Notes under the pieces: generated by a model
Seen by the model: only the letters and a program-made list of their open reading frames with translations
Databases searched by the model: none
What the model was told of the DNA's origin: nothing
Program-made: the position numbers and the translations under genes
From: Penium margaritaceum
Lineage: Eukaryota > Streptophyta > Zygnematophyceae > Desmidiales > Peniaceae
Assembly: GCA_023375785.1 (NCBI GenBank)
Contig: SZWC01000043.1
Span: forward strand, 1 to 39,210
Direction of reading: 5' to 3'
Length of the DNA stretch: 39,210 bases
Shown: piece after piece, positions 22,473-31,845 of the stretch
Layout: each line of letters starts with the position of its first letter
Position numbering within the stretch: position 1 is the stretch's first letter

Positions 22473-23405
22473 CCATTAGCACAGTAGTAGCAGGCGAACG
22501 CTTAGGACGCCTGCTCAGATGTCTGTACACTCATCTCGTGCTCCAGACAATGGATAGGTGCCGAGGACACCTACTCCCAGTGGCAAATACCAAGCCACAG
22601 GAGAGGATGAGAACAATAGACACAGGTCACTCCAACAGGTCACGGTGTCTAGGTCAATAAACAAGACCCGACGCGATGAGCTGCACTACCACAACACGCC
22701 TGGAGAAGGGTCTCACAAGCTGCAACTACTAGTGCTATTGCCACTAAAGGAGCAAAAACTACTCCAAGAACAGTAGGTGTGGCGGCTGTGGGTGCGGCCA
22801 CTGCTCCAAGTGGTAGACGACCAAACCCTCGGAGATGGATAAACCCGAATACACCGTCGATCCTATGGACTGAAGTGCGGGGACCAGTCTACGGGCCCCA
22901 GATAGACACCGGTCCACGATGCGTCTTGAAAAGGAAGTCGCCGCTGACGACAGTCCACTGTCTGTTGGGAAGAGGAGAATACATGCGCTGTTGCAACTGC
23001 TCTTCACTATGCAGACGTCGCCATTCCACCGCCACCGCTGCTGCTGTTGCGGAAGCTGCTGTTGTTCCTGTGGCTGTTGCCACTACGGGTGATGCTACGA
23101 CGGCTGCTAGACGGGTTACGTCTGCGGTTATCGGTGGCATGTATTTACAAATTGTTTTTGTTTATTTGTTTTGTTTTCTTTTGTTTTCATTTCTTTTTCT
23201 TCTCTCTTTTCTCGTCCTCACCCCCTCCTCCTTTGTTTTTCCATTGCCCTCACCTCCAATGTTTTCTTTCTCTTTCCCCTCTTCTTGCCCTCAGTCCCCC
23301 CCCCCTTTTTCTCAACTTCTTGTTCTTTTGTTCTCGTCCCCCCTATTCTCCATTGCCCCTAATTTGGGGCAATTGAGAAAATAAACAAAAAGGGGAAGGA
23401 AAGGA
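22473..23405. other. Non-coding part of the long-form-specific segment, with a pyrimidine tract
   Basis: This is part of the segment (about 20675-23405) absent from the array units. From 23151 to 23350 the plus strand is almost wholly pyrimidine, so the element's RNA would be purine-rich. It ends in a perfect 8-bp hairpin at 23352-23373 (ATTGCCCC / GGGGCAAT). No coding region is supported. Confidence 0.6.
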
Positions 23406-23690
23406 GGGGGGGGGTCCGGCTGGCCCTCCCTCCCGCGAACGCTCGCTCGCTCGCTCGCTTGTGCGAGTGAGCGGGGTGGGTGGGAGCGAACGAGCGGAGG
23501 GGGGGGGGTAGGCTCCTCTCTCACTGCTGACCCCCTCTGTTGGTCAACCGACGAGGCCGACGAGGCCGAGGGGGTCACGGGGCCGACGGGCCCCCCTCCG
23601 AGGGGACCCTCCTGAGGGGGCTTGTGGCGGCCTCTCCGAGGAGGGGGGCCTTAGAGGAGGGCTGCAAGTCCCTCCTCGCTTCGGCAGCAA
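23406..23690 (-). repeat. GC-rich multi-hairpin block (family X leader), long copy
   Basis: Homologous to 26726-27030, 29900-30215 and 33096-33420. It contains gaggccgacgaggccgagg-type repeats, many short self-complementary G/C blocks and a (cgct)n / gtgcgag inverted repeat near 23434-23470. Coding reads through it are inconsistent between copies. Confidence 0.7.
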
Positions 23691-24260
23691 CAGCTGCGGT
23701 GGCAGGTGCAGCTACTATCGTTGCTGCTATTGTTGCTACTTCCCTTGCTGTTGTAGCTGCTGCTGCTCTGCATAGTAGCAGCTGCTGATGCTTGCTGCTG
23801 CCGCCGCTGCTCCTGCTGTTTTACACCATTGCTGCTACTGCTGCTTGTTGCTGTGCGCCACTATTGTTGTTGATGCTTGCTACTGCCGCCGCTGCTGCTT
23901 GCTACTGCCGCCGATGCTACTACTACTGTGTGCCGCTATTTCTACCGCTGCCGCTATTGCTACTGCTGCATGGCACAGCAGCTGCCACTACTGCTGCTAC
24001 TTGTTTCTACCGTTGTTGCTACTGCTGCTGTGCACCGTCTATGCTACTGCTAATACTACTACGCGGCATATCAGCTACCGTTGCTACTGCTATAGCCGCA
24101 GGCATACCTACTACGAATGTTGCCGCCCGCCGCTGCTGCTGCCATTGTTATGAGCGGTTACCGTGCCGCCACTCCTCTTACTACGCGGCACAGCTGCTGC
24201 CACTGCTGCTACTTCTACTACTACTACTGCTACTGCCACAACTGTTGCTGCTCTTATGCG
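23690..24260 (-). repeat. Trinucleotide-rich region (sense AGC/AGT/AAC), long copy
   Basis: The plus strand is dominated by GCT/ACT/GTT triplets for more than 500 bp. The frames that open through it translate to runs of Leu/Cys, Ala/Val or Tyr/Cys and are compositional artefacts. The same region follows the primer site in each array unit (26280-26725, 29485-29900, 32668-33095). Confidence 0.8.
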
Positions 24261-24396
24261 CTGCACACCGCCCCTTTGGTGATCACGTGTAGTCACTTCA
24301 CGCTCCCTCAGATTGTTGCCGGCGTAACGCCACGTGACGCATTCTCTCTGCGTTCCGCCCATTACACCTGCTTCTGCTGCTCACACGTCCCCCCAC

Positions 24397-24408
24397 GCTC
24401 TGATACCA
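24397..24408 (-). promoter_or_regulatory. Family X primer-binding site (initiator tRNA-Met 3' end)
   Basis: The minus strand reads TGGTATCAGAGC immediately after the LTR end CCAACT. This is the standard plant primer site complementary to the 3' end of initiator tRNA-Met, and here it is a perfect 12-nt match. Confidence 0.93.
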
Positions 24409-25073
24409 AGTTGGAAATTAGTAAGGGCATGTAGGCCCATGCAAACACGAACATGAGCTCTGTGTGTGACTGTAATGCAAAATACCAAAAATTTGGCTAT
24501 GTCTGGAACGCAGAATAAGAACAAGGAGAAAATTCAAATGAGCCCCTAGCGGGCTTATGTAGGGGCGCTGATAGCTAGCCACACTAGGCCCCGTCACCCT
24601 CGCTGAACCCAAATGAGTCAACGAGGAGAACACACTACATACACCACGAGACCAACAAAGACGGTCTCCTTGAGGCACCGGAACATCTCTCCGAGTGCTC
24701 GGGTCTCGACCACCGAGAAAATACGAGCAATGCTAGAAACACTCAAAATCAGCATCCAGACATTGTAAACAGCTTTTCAAACATCGAAAGGACTACTATA
24801 GCAATTGAGTCTCCTCGTCGCACCGGTACATTCCACCGGGTGCGCGGCTCTCAGCCCATCGAGGAAACTCTCCTAGCTCCTGACAAGCCAAATGGGCTGC
24901 CGGAACGCATCGAACGCGTCTCGCCGGTACAGTCGTAGGTGCTGGAGAAGCCTCGGGACACTCCTGAGGCCCGTCGTGTCGTCACACTCTCCTCTACCAT
25001 ATACCACCAACGTGGGGTATGTGGGTAATCCATCGGCGTCCGTCGTGATGGGTGGAAGCCACACAAACCAACA
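24409..25073 (-). repeat. Family X 5' LTR (665 bp)
   Basis: Bounded by the primer site on one side and AACAT (25074-25078) on the other. It carries modules 24663-24711 and 24808-24856. A TATA-like box TACATAAG (minus strand, 24554-24561) sits near the start of the likely transcript. It faces the array LTR at 25488 as an inverted repeat. Confidence 0.9.
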
Positions 25074-25487
25074 AACATCATTTGAACCTAGAGATGCAAT
25101 ATCTCAAGCCCGACGCTACAATTGCTTAGACACACTAATCTAACATTGATCGGTGGACACACGATGCAAAACATGCAAATTGGCTTGAGGAGCCAATCCA
25201 CCAAAAAAACTCTTGTGACTGTAACAAAAATGCAAAGCACAACAGCAAGCACCCAGGACGGTGTGGCAGCTTACTACTAGCTGGTGGTGGGTGATGCCAG
25301 CATGAGCCGGTGCTCTGGCGCCATCTCGGTCTGCATCAGGGATGTACATCAACATGGACACGGACGAGTAGTACAAGACCCCGTCGTTTTTTTACAGACG
25401 GGGACGACTCACCTCTCAACACTCTCGCATGACCCGTTGGTACATACGTACCAACGGGTATGCCCATACATGTGCACATGAAGAACT
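25074..25487. other. 414-bp spacer between opposed family X elements, with two hairpins
   Basis: Not family X sequence. It holds CCCCGTC...GACGGGG (25379-25403, 7-bp stem) and CCCGTTGGTAC-ATAC-GTACCAACGGG (25433-25458, perfect 11-bp stem). The second ends 29 bp before the first array LTR. No gene is seen. Confidence 0.7.
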
Positions 25488-26138
25488 TGTTGGTTTGTGT
25501 GGCTTCCACCCGTCACGACCGACGCCGATGGATTACCCATGTACCCCATGTTGGTGGTAGAGTAGAGCGTGCTGACACGACGGGCCTCTGGAGTGTTCTG
25601 AGGGTTCTCGAACACCTACGACAGCACCGGCGAGACGCGGTCGATGCATTCCGGCAGCCCTGTTGGCTTGTGGGGAGCTAGGAGAGTTGTCTTGCAGGGT
25701 TGATACCCGCGTACCCGGTGGACTGTACTGGTGCGACGAGGAGACCCGATGCCTGTAGTAGTGCTTCCAATGTTTGGAAAGCTGTTTGCGATGTCTAGAC
25801 GCTGATTCTGAGTGTTTCTAGTACTATTCGTGTTTTCTCGGTGGTCGAGACCCGGGTACTCGGAGAGCTATTCCGGTGCCTCAATGCGACCACATTTTTT
25901 GTTCACGTGGTGTATGCAGTGTGCTCTCCCCACTGATTCGTTTGGGCTTAGCGGGGGTGACGGGGCCCAGTGCAGCTAGCTACCGGCACTCCTACATATG
26001 CCCGCTTGGGGCTGGTTTGTAATCTCTGCTTGTTCTTTCATAAAACATGTTCCAGACTTGGCCAAAATCTTACCGTTTTACAATGCACTCACACTCAGAG
26101 CTCATGTCTGTGTTTGCATGGGCCTGCATATCCTAACT
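25488..26138 (+). repeat. Array LTR 1 (651 bp)
   Basis: Starts TGTTGGTTTGTGTGG after non-element DNA and ends CTAACT. Modules lie at 25698-25746 and 25843-25891. The TATA-like position reads TACATATG near 25993. Confidence 0.9.
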
Positions 26139-26150
26139 TGGTATCAGAGC
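26139..26150 (+). promoter_or_regulatory. Array unit 1 primer-binding site
   Basis: TGGTATCAGAGC directly after LTR 1, a perfect match to the initiator tRNA-Met 3'-end complement. Confidence 0.93.
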
Positions 26151-26279
26151 ACACGAGGGCGTGTGAGCAAGAGAAGAGCAGAATCAACAACAGTGAAAGG
26201 AAGGTGGAGTGAACACACCACGTGGCCCTACGCCGGCAGCAGCGTGAGAGAGCGCGAAGTGACTGCACGTGAACAAAAC

Positions 26280-26725
26280 AATGGCGGTGAGTAGCGCATA
26301 GTAGTAGTAGCCACTGCAACAACAGTAGTATTTGTAGCACGTAGCAACAGTAGTAGCAGTGGCAGTTGCTTTGCTGCGTAGTAGGAGCAGTGGCAGCAAA
26401 GGGGCCTCTCACAGAAATAGTAGGAGCCATGGCAGCAACAGCTGCAGCGACGGCAACAGCAAGCAGTAGTAGAAGCAGTGGCACATAGCAACAAGCAACA
26501 ATAGTACCGGCGACACACAACAACAGCAGCAACGGCGACAACTTAAGTAGTAGAAACAGCGGCGGCACACAATAGCAGTGGCCGCGACGGTAGTAGCAAG
26601 CAGTAGCAGTAGCAGCAAGCAGCAGCAACAGCAGAAATGGCTGTATTGGTAACAACCATCGCAACAGTAGCAGCAGCCACCGCTGCAACAGCTGCATCCA
26701 TAGCTGCAGCGGCTACTGCTACCAC
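26280..26725 (+). repeat. Trinucleotide-rich leader, unit 1
   Basis: AGC/AGT/GCA/ACA triplets dominate. The short conserved leader before it (cacgtggc-ctacgcc-gcag, near 26219) is shared with the other units. Confidence 0.8.
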
Positions 26726-27030
26726 CTGCATCCCCAAAGGCCCCTTCCCCTCTCTTGAGAGGGCCCCTTGAGGGCCAAGTGGGGCCCCCTCGAATGGCCC
26801 TCTTGGAGGGGCCCGTCGAGCCCCGCCATCAAGGGACCCCTCGAAGGGGCTCGTCAGCCCCCTCGGCCCCTTCGGCCCCGTCGGCCTCGTCGGCCGACTG
26901 ACGGAGGGGCCGATGGCGAGAGAAGGGTGACTCCCTCCCTCCTTCGGTCTCCCTTTGCTTGCTTGCTCGCACATTGTGCGAGCGAGCGAGCGAGCCTGAT
27001 CGGGAGGGAGGGCCGGCAGGACAAGCCGGA
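26726..27030 (+). repeat. GC-rich hairpin block, unit 1
   Basis: A run of self-complementary blocks (for example cccctctcttgagagggg-like, aggggcccgtcgagcccc) is followed by a strong stem at 26957-26991. There GCTTGCTTGCTCGCAC pairs with GTGCGAGCGAGCGAGC around ATT, allowing G-U pairs. Confidence 0.75.
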
Positions 27031-27045
27031 CACCCTCTCCCCTAG

Positions 27046-27870
27046 GAGGATGGAGCAGCTACGGCTCCATCGTCTTCAGCATCAGAGACGCAGATGGACT
27101 TGTTCGTTCAAGTTCTAGAGTCTGCGTGTGCAACATCGAGTGAGACAGATTTGATCCTACGCGAGGCAGACATGGGCCACCTCCACATGTCCGAGGCAGA
27201 TTACGCTGATTTACAAAAGCCTTTAGAGATACTGTAGCGGGAGGTGATGACAGTGCATGAGCAACTATCAGAGCAGAGGAGCACCACTACAATCAACATG
27301 AGCTTTCCACTATCAGGATCTCGTACACCCATACTCGGGGAGGATCCTGTACCAGCTCTGAGTATGACATCCGATGGAGACAATACCACAGGAGAGGTGA
27401 GAATGCCTTTAATTTCTACCATTCCTGTTCCTGTCGACTCCATCATTGCTCCTCTTTCTACTCCTGCAGCCATCTTGCACCTTCATCCAGGCGCTTCAGC
27501 TGCTCCATCATCATCTTCTTCCATGTCTGGTGGTCCGGTTCGTCGTTCGAGCCCTCCTCTTATGGTGCTATACCCACGTGCTTCAGGGTAGTCTATCCCG
27601 CCTCGGAGGCCAACTATGCCACTTCATCCACGGTTGCGTGCTGCTCGTCCATTCCCTTTCCTCCGACATACATAGATGCATCGCGGTAGAGCGGAAAGAG
27701 GAGAGATTGTGAGTTGGGACCCTTGGAAGTCACACAAGGATTGGTACACTCAAGGTGATGCAGGGGTGACGTGAGGAGTCGTAGCCGGAGACACCAATTC
27801 GTCTTTGAGGGTAGGAGCAGACTCGCACGTAAAAGGGGGAGCTGTCTCTACGTGATGGAGAGACCACATG
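27046..27870 (+). pseudogene. Family X conserved ORF, unit 1
   Basis: The frame opens right after a TAG at 27043 and includes LESACATSSETDLILREAD and GEDPVPALSMTSDGDNTTG. It is cut by TAG at 27235, TAG at 27589 and later stops, yet the same frame continues to the natural end GAVST seen in unit 2. The lesions are therefore nonsense changes in a formerly continuous frame of about 270 codons. Function is unknown. Confidence 0.65.
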
Positions 27871-28096
27871 ATTTATCACCCAAAATCTGTTCAGCTACGG
27901 TATTAGCATCTCCATCGAGGACATCAACACCAGCTACATCTGCCCAGAAGGAGTGTTGTGTGGACCTCGACCTGACGCGACGTCATTAGAGATGCATGAC
28001 GAGGGGTCCATGCTCTGCTATGAGCGTACTACAGCAGCCGGCGTGTGGCTCATACTACATGCCTGTGCCACTACATGTGGATTGTAGCACTCTGTT

Positions 28097-28474
28097 GGTC
28101 GAGAGCGGGTCACTTGGTGGCATGCACCAGTGTCACGAGGAGACCATGTGATTGTGTGTCTTGGTGTGTGGCCATACTGTGTGTGGCATGTGCATGCGAG
28201 CTGGATTACTCATAGTGGTCGCGACCGGGACACGTGGTGAGTTGTACCCGTCTTATGAGGAGATCCCCCTATGATCCTTTGTGTTCGTTGATGATGTTAT
28301 TGTGGCCGGCATATAGCCACCTGTTGGATTACTTGCAGCGGTCGAGACCCGGGAAGTGGTATCGCCTGTGTCAGAAGGAGATCCTCTTGTCATGTGACGT
28401 GTATGATGTGCATGACTCCTTGGATGGTCAAGTCCCGGAAACTTGGTAGGATGTTCCAGTGTCAGGAGGAGACC
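28097..28474 (+). repeat. Module ladder, unit 1 (four 49-bp hairpin modules)
   Basis: Modules lie at 28097-28145, 28217-28265, 28340-28383 and 28426-28474, with start-to-start spacings of 120, 123 and 86 bp. The linker before the second and third modules (ctggattactcatag, ttggattacttgcag) is also repeated, so module plus linker form a longer unit of about 121 bp. Confidence 0.85.
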
Positions 28475-28539
28475 TTCTGACCTTCATTCTGCTCCAGAGG
28501 AACATCGGGCCTAGCCTCAGTGCTTGGATGGACAACAGA

Positions 28540-28574
28540 TGTGTGTGTGTGTGCGCATGTGTGTGTGTGTGTGT
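28540..28574 (+). repeat. (TG)n tract, unit 1
   Basis: An alternating TG run broken by gcgca. It is equivalent to the CA run at 13362-13427 and the TG runs at 31709-31751 and 34921-34970. Confidence 0.9.
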
Positions 28575-28660
28575 ATGATTGACTGGTATAGAGCGTGGTT
28601 TTGTATATGCTGTTGTTCCGTGACTTGGCTCACTTGTACTGGCATTTACGACCATGACAG

Positions 28661-28670
28661 CGAGGGGGAG
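28661..28670 (+). promoter_or_regulatory. Polypurine tract before LTR 2
   Basis: cgagggggag directly precedes TGTTGG at 28671. The corresponding tracts before LTR 3 (ccaggggaag) and LTR 4 (ccagggagag) are recognisable but altered. Confidence 0.8.
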
Positions 28671-29337
28671 TGTTGGTTTGTGTAGCTTCCACCAATCACG
28701 ACCGACGTCGATGGATTGCCCATATACCCCACATGGGTGGTATATGGTAGTGGAGAGCGTGAGGAAACGACGGGCCTCCGGAGTGTCTCGAGAGTTCTCC
28801 AGCACCTACGACAGCACCGGCGAGACGTGGTCAATGCATTCCGGCAAGCCTATTGGCTTTTCAGGAGCTAGGAGAGTTTTCTCATAGGGTTGAGATCCGC
28901 GCACCCGGTGGTCTGTACCGGTGCGACGAGGAGACCTGATGACTATTATAGTGCTTCCGATTTCCAGAAAGCTGTTTGGGATGTCTGGACGCTGATTCCG
29001 AGTGTTTCTAGAAATTTTTGTGTTTTCTTGGTGGTCGAGACCCCGGCACTCGGAGAGCTGTTCCGATGCCTCGAGGAGACCACATTTGTTGTTCACGTGG
29101 TGTATGCAGTGTGCTGTCCCCGCTGATTTCTTTGGGCTCAGCGAGGGTACCGGGCTCCTGTGCAACTAGCTACTGGCACCCCTATATAAGCCCGCTAGGG
29201 GCTCATTTGTAATCTCTCCTTGTTGTTTCATATTATGCATTCCAGACATGGCCAAATTCTTGTGTTTTGCAATGCATGCACACTTAGAGCTCATGTTTTT
29301 GTTTGCATGGACATGCATGCCCTCATTTATTCTAACT
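28671..29337 (+). repeat. Array LTR 2 (667 bp)
   Basis: TGTTGG...CTAACT, followed by the primer-site variant TGGTATCTGAGC (29338-29349, one mismatch). Modules lie at 28888-28936 and 29033-29081. It serves both unit 1 (3' LTR) and unit 2 (5' LTR). Confidence 0.9.
29183..29190 (+). promoter_or_regulatory. TATA box in family X LTR 2
   Basis: TATATAAG lies about 155 bp before the LTR end, and the position aligns with TACATAAG or TACATATG in the other LTRs. Transcription would start shortly after it, in the gcccgctaggggctcat region conserved among copies. Activity is inferred. Confidence 0.6.
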
Positions 29338-29484
29338 TGGTATCTGAGCACAAGGGGGCATGTGAGCACGAGAAGCATCAGAAGCGACAGTAGTGGGCAG
29401 AACATAGAGAGAACGTGCCACATGGCGCTACGCCAGTAGTAGTGTGAGGGAGCGCAAAGTGACTGCACGTGAATACCACAGGGG

Positions 29485-29900
29485 CGGTGAGCAGTGCACA
29501 GTAGCAGTAGCGACTGTGACAAAAGCAGTAGTAGCAGCATGTAGCAGCAACAACAACAATGGCAGCTGCTGTGCCACGTAGAAGGAGTAGTGGCGGCAGA
29601 GCAGCCGCTCATAGCAACAGCAGCAGTGGCGGCAGCAGCAGCTGTAGCAACAACAATAGCAAGAAGTAGTAGTAGCGGCAGCGGACAGTAGCAAGCAGCA
29701 TCAGCAGCGGCGGTGCACAACAGTGGCAGCAGCGGTGGCACAAAGCAGCATCAACTGCGATCGTAGCACTAAGCAACAGTAGTAGAAGCAAGCAACAGCA
29801 GCAATAGTGGCGAATGCATTGGCAACAACCATTACAACAGCAGTAGCAACTAGTGTTATAGCTGCTGCGTCCACAACTGCAGCGGTTACTGCTGCCACCT
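29485..29900 (+). repeat. Trinucleotide-rich leader, unit 2
   Basis: Same AGC/AGT/GCA composition and position as in unit 1. The triplet order differs between units, and no frame is consistently conserved. Confidence 0.8.
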
Positions 29901-30215
29901 GTGTTCTCGAAGGTCCCCCTCCCTCTCTTGAGAGGGCCCGTTGAGGGCCAAGTGGGGCTCCCTCGAAGGGCCCTCTTGGAGGGGTCCGTCGAGCCCCCGT
30001 CCTTGAGGGACCCTTTGGAGGGGCTGGTCAGTCCCCTCGGCCCCTTCGGCCCCGTCGACCCCATCCGCCAACTGACGGAGGGGCCGACGGTGAGAGAGGG
30101 ATGACCCCCCCCCTTTTTGTTGGTCTCTTTGCTCACTCGCTCGCACAGCGTGCGAGGAAGCGAGTGAGCTTGACTGGGAGGGAGGGCCGGCCGGACAAGG
30201 TACACCCCCCCCATT
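29900..30215 (+). repeat. GC-rich hairpin block, unit 2
   Basis: Aligns with 26726-27030. The terminal stem (actcgctcgcac / gtgcgag-aagcgagtg near 30131-30166) is kept with compensating differences and one interruption. Confidence 0.75.
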
Positions 30216-30225
30216 AGGAGGATGG

Positions 30226-31030
30226 AGCAGCACTGGCTCCATCGCCTTCAGTATCAGAGATGTAGATAGAGTTGTACGTTTGAGTGCTACAGCCTGCGTG
30301 CACAACATCTTGCGAGACAAAGTCGATCCTACGGGAGGCAGACATGGGCCACCTCCACATGTCCGAGGCAGATTACCCTGAGTTATAGGAGCGTGTAGAG
30401 ATGTTGTGACGGGAGGTGATGGCAGCGCGGGAGCGACTGCTGGAGCAGGGGAGCAGCACTACTAGCGGCATGAGCTTTCCACTATTAGGATCTCGCACAT
30501 CCATACTCGGGGAGGATCCTGTACCTGTTCTGAGTATGCCGTCCGATGGAGATACTACCATAGGAGAAGTGAGCATGCCTTCAGTTTCTGCCCTTCTTGT
30601 TCCTGTTGACTCCATAATTGCTCCTCCTTCTACTTCTGCTGCCATCACGCACATTCATCCACCCGCTTTAGCTGCACCATTGTCATCTTCATCCATGTAT
30701 GGTGGTCCGGTTCATTGTTCCAGCCCTCCTCCTCTTGTGGCGGTATACCCCTGTGCTTCAGGGTGCTCTTTCCCACCTCGGAGGCCAGCTTCGCCACTTC
30801 ATCCATGCTTGCGTGCTGCTCATCCATTCCCTTTCCTTTGGTGTACACGGATGCATCGCGGTAGAGCGGAGAGAGGAGAGACTGTGAGTTGGGACCCTTG
30901 GCAGTCACACGAGGATTGGTACACTCCAGGTGATGTAGGGGTGACGCAAGGAGTCGTAGCAGGAGACACCATTTTGTCTTTGAGGGTGGGAGCAGACTCG
31001 TATGTGACAGAGGGAGCTGTCTCTACGTGA
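30226..31030 (+). pseudogene. Family X conserved ORF, unit 2 (contains an open 204-codon frame)
   Basis: The 30416-31030 part is open for 204 codons and is the longest surviving version. It begins with MAARERLLEQGSSTTSG, contains GEDPVPVLSMPSDGDTT and VDSIIAPPSTSAAITHIHPP, then a basic RGRAERGETVSWDPW segment, and ends GAVST. Upstream in the same frame the helical segment (HLHMSEADY) is broken by several stops. Four copies share the frame. No database family is recognised and no enzyme motif is visible. If any family X product is still made, this is the best candidate. Confidence 0.65.
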
Positions 31031-31261
31031 CGAAGAGACCACATGATTTATCACCCAAAATCTGTTCAGCTATGGTATCAGCATCTCCATCGAGTTCATC
31101 GACGCCGGGTACATCTGTACAGGGGGAGTGTTGCGTGGACCTCGACCTGACGCGACGTCATTGGAGATGCATGGTGAGGGGTCCATGCTCTGCTATGAGC
31201 ATACGGCGTGTGGCTCATACTATGTGCGTGGACAACTGCATGTGGATTGTAGCTCTCTGTT

Positions 31262-31641
31262 GGTTGAGACCCGCACACTTGGTGGGTTGTACAGGTGTCA
31301 CGAGGAGACCATGTGATCATGTGTCGTGGTGTGTGGCCATCCTACGTGTGGCATGTGCATGCGAGCTGGATTGCTCGTAGTGGCCGAGACCCAGACACGT
31401 GTTGAGTTTTACCCGTGTTACGAGGAGATCCCCCTATGATCCTTTGTGTTGGTTGATGATGCTTTTGTGGCCGGCATACGGACACTTGTTGGATTGCTCG
31501 CAGCGGTCAAGACCCGGGCACTGGTACCGCCAGTGTCATGAGGAGACCCTCTTGTCGTGTGGCTTGTGCATGATGTGTATGACTCCTCGGATGGTCGAGA
31601 CCCGGAAACTTGGTAGGATGTTCCACTGTCACGAGGAGACC
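31262..31641 (+). repeat. Module ladder, unit 2
   Basis: Modules lie at 31262-31310, 31382-31430, 31505-31548 and 31593-31641 (spacings 120, 123, 88). The third contains the perfect stem CACTGG-TACCG-CCAGTG. Confidence 0.85.
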
Positions 31642-31708
31642 TATTTACCTTCATTCTACTCTCGAGGGACATCGGGCCTAGCCTCTGTGCTTTGATGGAA
31701 AATAGATA

Positions 31709-31742
<34 letters not shown>

Positions 31743-31751
31743 TGTGTGTAT
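31709..31751 (+). repeat. (TG)n tract, unit 2
   Basis: A TG run with one tatg interruption, at the position conserved in all family X copies. Confidence 0.9.
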
Positions 31752-31845
31752 GCTTGACTGGTGTAGACCGTGGTTTTGTATACACTGTTTTTCCGTGCTT
31801 TGGCTCACTTGTTCTGGCGTTGATGCCCATGTCTGCCAGGGGAAG

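Larger units (their letters stand above)
12603..25073 (-). mobile_element. Full-length non-autonomous LTR retrotransposon (family X, long form), interrupted by Copia
   Basis: The element reads on the minus strand: 5' LTR 24409-25073, primer site 24397-24408, internal region, polypurine tract 13272-13282, 3' LTR 12603-13271. LTRs begin TGTTGG and end CCAACT. Flanks are AACAC (12598-12602) and AACAT (25074-25078), a 5-bp target duplication with one change. Without the Copia insertion the internal region is about 5.4 kb. It contains a trinucleotide-rich leader, a GC-rich hairpin block, Ser/Thr-rich ORFs, a conserved decayed ORF and a ladder of 49-bp modules. No protease, RT, RNase H or integrase of its own is visible, so it resembles a LARD-type element mobilised in trans. 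A lineage I do not recognise is possible. Confidence 0.85.

Noticed and set aside
20255..22660. Plus-strand frames opposite the long-form ORFs
   Set aside because: The element is oriented on the minus strand by its LTR, primer site and polypurine tract. The conserved protein segments also read on the minus strand.
23540..24434. Long frames rich in Leu, Cys, Ala or Tyr
   Set aside because: They are products of triplet repeats. Open frames occur in several phases on both strands and are not conserved among the four copies.
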